A stretch of DNA of 64,000 nucleotides from positions 1-64,000 of the forward strand of contig JAMAHW010000031.1 in the NCBI GenBank assembly GCA_023627715.1, read 5' to 3'. Shown in pieces: positions 56,601 to 64,000 of the stretch; the first letter of the stretch is position 1, and every line of letters begins with the position of its first letter. The translations under genes and the position numbers were made by a program. The notes below the pieces were generated by a model that saw only the letters and a list, made by a program, of their open reading frames with translations, was not told the DNA's origin and made no database searches. This DNA is from Periconia sp. R9002. Taxonomy: Eukaryota > Ascomycota > Dothideomycetes > Pleosporales > Periconiaceae.

Positions 56601-58023
56601 TAGGCATGATTCATCCCGCAAGTAAAATTACCTACATCTTGGTCCTATACGGCACGTGGGATTGATTGAGAAATCTTATAGCCGAAGGAACTCCACGTGG
56701 TATGAGGATCGGTGAGCGTTCACAGATGGTCCTACGCTGAGCCGGAGGCCTGGACTCGTCTATAGCACGAACGAGAGTGGTATAGCATAATCATTATCTA
56801 TTAATGTTGTCCTTCGTATAAATCCAATACAACTCGAGTGCCTGCCTCGCTTAAGCAACTCCGCCTCTTCGACTCGCTCTCACTGACTCGGCCTTGCACC
56901 TTCCTTATACGAACCAAGAATGTTTTGCTGAAAGTCCTTAGCAATGACATCGCTCTCAATAGTGAGAAAAGCCATAGCAAAGTGGATATGGTTACCTGGC
57001 GAATGCTAGCACATCGAATTGTGTGTGTGGGTATCGGGAATACCCATACAAGAGGTAAGTCCCGTCTTTAGTTTACACGGTGACAATGTCCGCCATACGC
57101 TATTATAATAAACTTTGACCATGGCGCCACTTCCACTTGCTATCATTTTAGCACGCAACCACTTATTCCCATTCTCTACGTCGCTTCCATCATTGATGGC
57201 GTTCCGAATTCCGTCCTTGCAATATTTAGTTCCCATCCGATGACTCGCAAAAGACCGTCGGGTGGAATGTCCCGTCGCCTATCAGTCCGTTTCTTCAGGC
57301 TCCGCGACGTTCCAACAGGCCCACTATTCCTCTTACACTACACACGACACTCACCCGCCTTCTGAAACCTTCTGGAACTGACACGATGCTACCTTGTGGG
57401 GAAAACTCATGCGCAATGAGTTTGCTATTTTTTACCATGGTTTTCTAGTAGCCCCGCCACCCTTCTTTAGAGCGTTTTGTTAGCGGATCTTGCAAACAGG
57501 AATCGGCAATAGGTCTTGCGGAAGCAGACGAGTTTATTTGGAATTGAGTCAGGACACAGGCACGGCAGGGTGGCTGGAGTAGTTGCTATCGTTTGGAGTG
57601 AAGTGGCGGTACGAGTAGAGAATGAGTAATTGGTACCTTTGTACAGAAAGGGGAAGGGGTGTGACGAGCGGGTTCGTCGTAGAACGAAGGATCTAAGGAA
57701 CGAAGGAACGAAGGAAGGGATCACGGTCTGTGTCCGGTTGGATCTTTACAGGGATCTCTGAGCTGGGCACACCCCCGAACCTCCGAGACTCCGAGGTGGA
57801 CACAATCGGTGGGAATAGTAAGCCGTGATAACACTGCAGAAACTTCAACAAATCTACAAGGGAGGAAGTAACGGATTAGAAACATAGAACTTGGTAAAGC
57901 GGTCTATTAGGTCTTTTTACAAAAATGCGCATATTATTCTAGTTGGAAAGTAATAACTATTCACAAACATTTAAAGGTTTTTAACATAAGACATAGCCTC
58001 CTCAAAACAGGTAAAAATCTGCC
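53631..58023. other. 4.4 kb with no supported gene
   Basis: This AT-rich region separates the AA9 and tyrosinase genes. The region 54000-55150 is A/T-biased and apparently non-coding. Segments at about 55190-55345 look like pieces of a Cys-containing coding sequence, but no complete model could be built. Motifs like CAGAAACGGGACAT recur at about 55513 and 55567. Two CACGTGG-type E-boxes lie at 56654 and 56693. A GGAACGAA repeat lies near 57700. No transposon ends were found. Confidence 0.45.
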
Positions 58024-59440
58024 TCATAGGTAGATATAACAGAAAGGCCCAGCTGTGGTGCTCATGAGATCGCGCATCTTGATGGGACTTCCCGCAGCAA
58101 ATCCCAGATCGATGGTAGTGTCGAGAGTAGTGTTCGGGCTAGGAGGCTGGTTCATGAATGTACCGGTACCTGAAATGCCCTCGGCACCGGTCCTCTTCTG
58201 GACATCAAGGGTCTGCCAAATCCACCAAACGCGGTCAATCATGCCGTGGTGAAGATAGAAGACTGGGTCGCCAGGAGAAGTGAACAGATCGCGGCCTGGA
58301 TCACCTCCAATGGTGTAGTGACCACCGCCGTGAACACCAATGTCATTAGTACCAGGGTAACCTTCTGTATGAGACGTCAGCCTTTGCTCGCCAGATCATA
58401 TCCAACTGCGGTTTATTGGTACTTACGCATAGTCATCTGGAAGTCATAAACATCCTTGGGATTCAGAATGTTGCGAACCACGGAGGTCGCATTGGCAAAC
58501 ATACGATTGACCTCGGTGGTCAAGTCACGCTTCAAGCAGCGAGGATTATATCCGAGTCCATCACCGTTAGACTCAGACAGTCCACCCGGGAGACTGAGTT
58601 GGACAGGGCCGAGATTGAGGGTCATGTTTTTGAAAGGACCGGAAGTGACGCAGCCGCCGCCGCTACCCGAGGGGATAGGGAACTCGGGAAGGCCTTGACC
58701 GCCGACGATGATGTCGGGCTTGTTGGGGATGAACTCGCCGTTTCCGGACATGGAGTAGTCGGAGCCATCGAAGATAGGAGACGTGTCAACACCGTTAGCA
58801 GCGGTCTTCGACCAGTCCCAGTAAGGTTGAGTGCCTTTGTAACCACATTCATTGCGGAGGGCTTGCTCATATTCCCAGATGTAGTATCGGTGCCATGCGA
58901 GGAATGTGCCCTGGCTAGGTATCAGATTGTTGTATTGACAAAAGATAAGAAAGGGGAAAGAGTAAACTTACAGTGTAATGAATAGTGGTGGTTTGGTTGA
59001 TGTGGGTGCCGACCCAATCGTCGAAGCGTGATCTCACTCCTGGAATGAGGGAAGTAGGTGTTTTGGCCTGCTTACTCTGCAGACACAGAACAGCATCGGT
59101 GTACGCTTTGCGTTCCGAATTGGAAAGCGTACCCCTAGTTGACGAGTGAGCTTGTGACCACATGTGCATACTGCAACGCAACATAGACTTTCGCTTACCA
59201 TTCTCGACGGACGGAGAGATTGCGGAGGGTGCAGCTGCCCGGCCCTCTTTTCCGTGCTTGCTTCGCTTCAGGGAGGCTGGAATTCGTCACATCTTGCGCG
59301 TGAAGAGCTAGCTGAGCCAAAGTTTCGGCATCATCGCCTGATGGCGACACTCCTTCGGGAAGCTGATCCTGGGGATGCGGGAGGGCGTTCGATACCGTTG
59401 CGGCAAGAAGCCCAAAAGTTACATGTGAGGAGAAACGCAT
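58024..59440 (-). CDS. Secreted tyrosinase (type-3 copper oxidase)
   Basis: Four exons (59199-59440, 58972-59134, 58427-58910, 58024-58364) encode 409 residues. Introns are 64, 61 and 62 bases. Tyrosinases oxidise phenols to quinones, for pigment formation or defence. The N-terminus MRFSSHVTFGLLAATVSNA is a signal peptide, followed by a propeptide-like stretch. CuA ligands lie in GTHINQ, IHYTGTF and AWHRYYIWEYE. CuB ligands lie in GVHGGGH and YLHHGMIDRVWWIWQ. All six metal histidines appear present. The exon 3 core also has YWDWSK and NCGYKGT-type segments. The protein is short and lacks the long C-terminal domain of intracellular fungal tyrosinases, so it is a secreted short form. Confidence 0.93.
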
Positions 59441-61631
59441 ATTTGGTCAAGACGACTGTTCAATCCACGAGGCTGCAGTGATGAATGGGCTTTGGCAATC
59501 CGAGATCTGAAACCGTATCAGCGGTATGACTTCAACGAAAGCACCAATTAGATTGTCGGGCAGGGACGGAAAGAAGAAGGAGAGAAAGTTAAAAGTTAAC
59601 GAAAGGGTCTCTTTAAGTGAGTGGCGCTGCTTCGGGTATATGGCGAGAGACTGCTGATAGGCAACTTGGATTCTACATGTCGGCACTTCAAGTGTAAGCT
59701 GCAAATGGAACGAATTCCGGTCTAGCTTTGCTTTGGCCATGCGGGAGGATATCCAGTCTCGTACGCTAATGAAGGGGCTTTAGTGGCCCTGGCAGTAAGT
59801 AACTGCCATTGCCCCTAGTCTAAAAGGCAAACCCTGCTCCAATAACCGCGAACCCTGGCCGCGCGTTTAACCTCGTTAAGACTCAAAGAGAAGGTGGTGA
59901 TACGGAAGTTGCCACTATAGAGTTATTGTTGAAAATCTAGGCGGTTGGGTATTCGGCAGCGGCAAAGTGTCAGTGAGCGCTGACGGCGTTATCTCTTATG
60001 CATGGCTTGCTTTGCATGGAACACGATATCGGGAAGATTTTTGATTAATGTATCTCCAGATCGTTGCTAGTTTACTTATGCGATGGGGATCTCAGCATGC
60101 CCCTGCGTTCGCAGAGATGAAGGTGGAGAGCGAGTCTTGTAGCCAACTGACGGCGCGTTGATGTTCCAGAACTGAGTCCCAATGCTCTCATGGTACAATG
60201 CAAGCATTGCTGGTTCCAGCCACGCCGTGAACCCTTGCGTTTTGCGCTTCCAAACGTGTTGGTAAGGTAAGTCTCGAAGCTCTCCCATAACATGAGGGAG
60301 CAATAAAGTTTGGCAATGGCCAAGCATAGGAAAATGGCCGACTGGCACCCAATCAGATGCAGTACGCTTACGTACCAAAGAAATTGATTCAGGGTTCCCA
60401 GTGGTCGCCTGTCTTCGCCCAACGCCACTTCAGTTCTTCCTTTACGAGCGACAAAGGAGACAGGATGGAGAGAGATATTGGGCTAAACTAGACGAAGTTT
60501 GGCGTGATGCGCGCGGACGGCTCGGATCCCTTGGCACAGATCACCTGTAGGGCAGTGTAGACGGCGGGTCCTCGGTTCCTGCAAACTGTGCCTCTCTGAA
60601 CTCCACAATATTGATGGAAGCAAATTGTGGTAATGTACTGATAATCGACCCATACCCGCGCGGCCCAACTTTATTCACGATACCTATCTTTCACAAGGGC
60701 GATTTCGCTGATACATCTTACCTCGGCTTGTGTAGTTCCCGTCAGTTGTAACCGCATGCCTCTTCCCCTCAAACGGCAGAGCGAAATGCACTATGCCGCA
60801 AGCCACATGCGAAAGATGCGCTTGATCACATCTGCTCCGAGGGGGGCTTCGACCCGGTCATCCGACCCGGCCGTTTTCGCTAAATTTCAATGCTTTGGAT
60901 GCTATCCAAAATTTCGACAACTCACCGGCCCGAAGCATTGGCCAAAACATACTTACTTCTATAATAATAGATAGGTATATGCTGCTGTCATGACATTGCG
61001 AACAGACATTCCCAGTGAACTGACAGGCGTTTCACCACCGTTGATTCGGAACACAACGTCTAATCGACCTCCCAAGACTTGGATGAACGACATGGATCGT
61101 GCTGGTTTTAGCCGTCCAAGGATTGTTTGGCGTAAAGGGCATCCCTTGCAATCACTTGCCTTAACCCCTGACTCAAACATCTAACACGGAAGGGCTCCAC
61201 GTTCCTAGATCACCACATCCCGTTTAGGGCTTGCTAATGCCATTCAGATCACCCCATATGAGGATCTAGCAGGGCGTCAGTACTGTTTGAGTTAATGCCC
61301 CGTCACAAGGAAGAAGAAGGTTTCGTTCCCGGGGCACCATACTATAGTATACAGCAGGATATCGTTTCTTTAGTTTTGCAGACCCAATCATGGCAAGTTT
61401 TTGTGATTTCGATGCATTGCTCGTCTTGGATGCCAAAGTCAAAACAGTGGCTAGTCGTCAGATAGCAATCAATCAACTTTAACGTCTCTATAGAGCTTTT
61501 CGAGACATATATCCTGACGTGATGTCCACTCGTGTCCCTTTTTATTCTTTTTTCATATTTGGATTGTGATATATCGTTTTCTGATTGCTCCAAGATCGAT
61601 TGGTGAGCCGTCAGGGGCGAGATCTCATATC
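59441..61631. other. Intergenic, 2.2 kb
   Basis: This is the divergent region between the tyrosinase and PTH11-like genes. A minus-strand stretch at 60070-60670 has pieces with protein-like composition in different frames, possibly a decayed gene. Nothing else is supported. Confidence 0.45.
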
Positions 61632-63193
61632 ATGGCCAACCAAGGCGCATTGCCACAACACCCTTATCAGAATGAGGGACCTAGGATATTGGGAGCGACT
61701 ATGACAGTCACGCTCCTAGCCCTGATCACCACGATCGCACGTTTGTTCGTAAGGCTGCGAATCATCCAAAATGTCGGGTGGGATGTATGTACCCTAGTGC
61801 ACTGCTAGAAAATGAAACAAGCGTTGACATGACTAGGACTTTATGATGATCTTCGCCATGACCTTGGTAACACGATCTACACCTTTTCGCATTGATACTG
61901 TTGCTGATTATGAACAGAACCTCGCAGGGCAAGGCCTCATTTTCCCACAAGTGTATTACGGCGGTGGAAAGCACATTGAGTACATCAAGCCGAAAGATTT
62001 CCAAACGGCCTTCAAGCTCAATTTTGCATCGCAACCAATCTATCTCATCTCCATATGCGTTGTGAAAGAGGCAATTGGGTTCTTCTTACTGCGTATAGCG
62101 GTCACAAAAGTATACAAGCGCATCATTATGGGTGTGATGGGTCAGTGACAACTCTACGATGAAACAGCATTTGCTAACACTCCCGCAGGATTTATGGCAT
62201 TTTATACCATCGGTTGCTTTTTTGTAAGTTTATACTGTATGCTGGCGTCTGGAGTGAACTGTTGCTAACAATGCGCTAGACGGTCGTGTTTCAATGCACG
62301 AATCTCGCTGTTCAATGGGACCCCACCGTGAAGGGCACATGTTGGACTAAAGAAACGATCCAAACCCTGAGTTACACGAATCTAGGTATGTTTCTCATAA
62401 TACTTACACCAAATTCAAAACTAATGTTCTCCAAGGTTTCAATATCACCACCGATTTGCTGTTCGCAATCTTCATACCAGTACGCCCTCGTCTCCTATCG
62501 CAACACATCCTCCCCTAACACATTGATCAGATTCCTATGCTCTGGCACGTACAAATGAACCGCCGCCAAAAATTCACTATCGTCGGTATTCTCGGGCTTG
62601 GAATCTTCGCCACGGCAGCCGCACTTGTCAAAACAACATACGTCTCCAATTACGGCAAGGAGGGCGATTGGCTTTGGGACAGTCGAAACATCACCATCTG
62701 GACCGTCGCTGAATCGAATACCGGCATCGTTGCAGGCAACCTACCTTGCTTGAAACCTCTCTTCCGCCAAGTTCTCGGCTCTACCTACGGTCGCGGGTCG
62801 CGCAATCCCAACTCAAAGCCCCTCTCACGCACATATGGTGGTGGAACGGGACATCACTCTGCGAAGAAGAACGGCTTCAATTCTTTGTCCTCAAGCAAAG
62901 CGAGAGACATTGATGCCTACTCGCCCAAGGATGAGGTTTATGTCATGACGACCATAGGCGCGGATAAGCAGAGAGCTGGTAGCAGCGGCAGCAACGGTCT
63001 CGACTCTGATAACCCGGGCAAGAACAGCGAAGAGAGTATTCTGTCGGTGGAGCAACAAAAGCAAACTTCTAGCTCGTGGAAGATGAGAGGGATCATGAGG
63101 ACCACGGAGGTTTCGCACGTTTCACACGCCTCGCCGTCCAATTCCCACGCGCTGGACCACGGTCCTGAGACAAGGATCAATCACTTGGTCTGA
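61632..63193 (+). CDS. PTH11-like integral membrane protein (rhodopsin-fold, SAT4-type domain)
   Basis: Seven exons (61632-61784, 61837-61866, 61918-62140, 62189-62223, 62280-62385, 62436-62479, 62531-63193) encode 417 residues. Introns are 48-56 bases. The core has seven expected membrane helices and the family motifs YYGGGKHIEYI, FKLNFASQPIYLISICVVKEAIGFFLLRI, QCTNLAVQWDP, GTCW, DLLFAIFIP and the IWTVAESNTGIVAGNLPCLKPLF signature of fungal rhodopsin-domain proteins. Some members, such as Magnaporthe PTH11, act as receptors in host sensing. This one lacks an N-terminal CFEM domain. The 140-residue cytoplasmic tail is Ser/Gly-rich. A ligand cannot be predicted. The start ATG at 61632 gives a short outside N-terminus. 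Confidence 0.88.
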
Positions 63194-63545
63194 AATTCAT
63201 TCGCGAAAAAAAAGCAAAGAAAAAAAAAGTTTAAAAATGAAAAAGAAGGACAAAAAAACTGATACCCGCAAGAAGCCAACCATCATACATGCCATGGATT
63301 GAGTTCCACACTTCATAAAGCAACATTGCAACCAACAGGAGGGACTTTCAGTCTCACCATCTCGCAAAGATACCGCCGCTCTTGGAGGAGCAGGCTATGT
63401 TTTGTTTTCAATTGTGCGATATACCATGTCCAGAGACAACCAAACTAGTTAATGACCTCGCAATTCCATCTTCCATCCTTTCGAACACGTGCAAACCACC
63501 AACCCTCCTTTCCGCTCCTCCATTTACATACCATTGCTCAACCAC
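63194..63545. other. Convergent spacer
   Basis: These 352 bases lie between two converging genes. The left part is A-rich. Confidence 0.5.
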
Positions 63546-64000
63546 TCAACCACCCGCCTTCCCTCCCTTCTCAACCCACGCTTTCAGAGCCTCCACCCTC
63601 TCCAAACTCTCTTTCGGCCACACATCCTTCGCCTGATAATACTCCTCAAAGCACGGAACCCCCCTCTCTACCTCGGACTTCAAATCCACCCACTCCAACT
63701 TCGTCGATGTAAAAATATGCACATCAGGGAACACCCTCACTCGACTAGCATCATCCATCGTCCCCACCTTGACAAAAAACCGCGATTTATTAGAACTGTA
63801 ATGCGTGTACAAAGCGATGTCGCAGGAGGGGCAGGTAGCAAAGAGTTGGTCGGTGCCTGAAGGGGCAGGTTTGGGCCTCAGGATCGGCTGCGTGGGAGAC
63901 GTGATGGTGAAGTTGTAGCATTCGACTTGGTAGTTGAGCGCAAAGGCGCTGCCGGATTCGCGCTGGCACCACGTACAGTGGCAGCAGTGTACGACTATGG
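63546..64000 (-). CDS. GFA/CENP-V family zinc protein, 5' end outside the window
   Basis: The frame is open from the window edge to a TGA at 63546, giving 150 residues of a protein whose N-terminus lies beyond base 64000. The zinc-binding motif HCCHCTWCQRESGSAF and the later CPSCDIALY are those of the glutathione-dependent formaldehyde-activating enzyme (GFA) family, also called CENP-V. The end carries FVKVGTMDD and HIFTSTKLEWVDL, which are family positions. Many fungal members have no known substrate, so formaldehyde detoxification is only possible. The first zinc Cys pair should lie beyond the edge. Confidence 0.85.
   Translation of the reverse strand, partial: IVVHCCHCTWCQRESGSAFALNYQVECYNFTITSPTQPILRPKPAPSGTDQLFATCPSCDIALYTHYSSNKSRFFVKVGTMDDASRVRVFPDVHIFTSTKLEWVDLKSEVERGVPCFEEYYQAKDVWPKESLERVEALKAWVEKGGKAGG

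Noticed and set aside
53631..58023. Transposon or LTR remnant in the 4.4 kb gap
   Set aside because: No long direct or inverted repeats, reverse transcriptase or transposase motifs were seen.

Overview
The window is nuclear DNA of a filamentous ascomycete (Pezizomycotina). The evidence is many short introns (mostly 48-125 bp) with GTAAGT/GTATGT/GTACGT donors, CTAAC/CTAAT-like branch sites and CAG/TAG acceptors, together with fungus-restricted families: Erg4, Cet1-type RNA triphosphatase, Mgr2, mitofissin/Atg44, a PTH11-like rhodopsin-fold membrane protein, an AA9 polysaccharide monooxygenase and a BimC kinesin. The AA9 enzyme, tyrosinase and PTH11-like protein fit a plant-associated or saprotrophic fungus. 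I cannot fix the genus; a Dothideomycete is plausible. No rRNA, tRNA, CRISPR or intact transposon was recognised.

Layout. 0-12 kb: a 2-oxoglutarate dioxygenase like xanthine dioxygenase (-), kinesin-5/BimC (-), a PHAF1/UPF0183 protein (+) and mitochondrial isoleucyl-tRNA synthetase (+). 12-24 kb: a gene-poor, repeat-rich stretch with a small conserved-looking protein (-), a three-exon small protein found only by splicing (-), an SRPK-like kinase (+) and a broken or mis-spliced coding region. 24-39 kb: a coiled-coil nuclear-type protein (-), Mgr2 (-, six exons), an FHA tail-anchored STRIPAK protein (+), lipoyl/octanoyl transferase (-) head-to-head with RNase P/MRP subunit Pop7 (+), Erg4 (-) and Nbs1 (+). 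39-52 kb: mitofissin Atg44 (-, four exons), pyruvate kinase (+), the Cet1 RNA triphosphatase (+), proteasome subunit Rpn2 (+) and Cox10 (+). 52-64 kb: a more accessory stretch with a secreted AA9 enzyme (+), 4.4 kb without a clear gene, a secreted tyrosinase (-), a PTH11-like membrane protein (+) and a GFA/CENP-V protein cut by the window end (-).

Most genes are single-copy housekeeping genes and do not form one pathway. Several products act in mitochondria (IleRS, Mgr2, Lip2, Atg44, Cox10), but the genes are separate and on both strands, so I read this as coincidence. I did not find a convincing new multi-gene system. The most useful new results are three genes rebuilt from tiny exons (Mgr2, Atg44 and an unknown 151-residue protein), the full exon structures of Erg4, tyrosinase, the PTH11-like protein and the SRPK-like kinase, and a few coding-like stretches with no known family.
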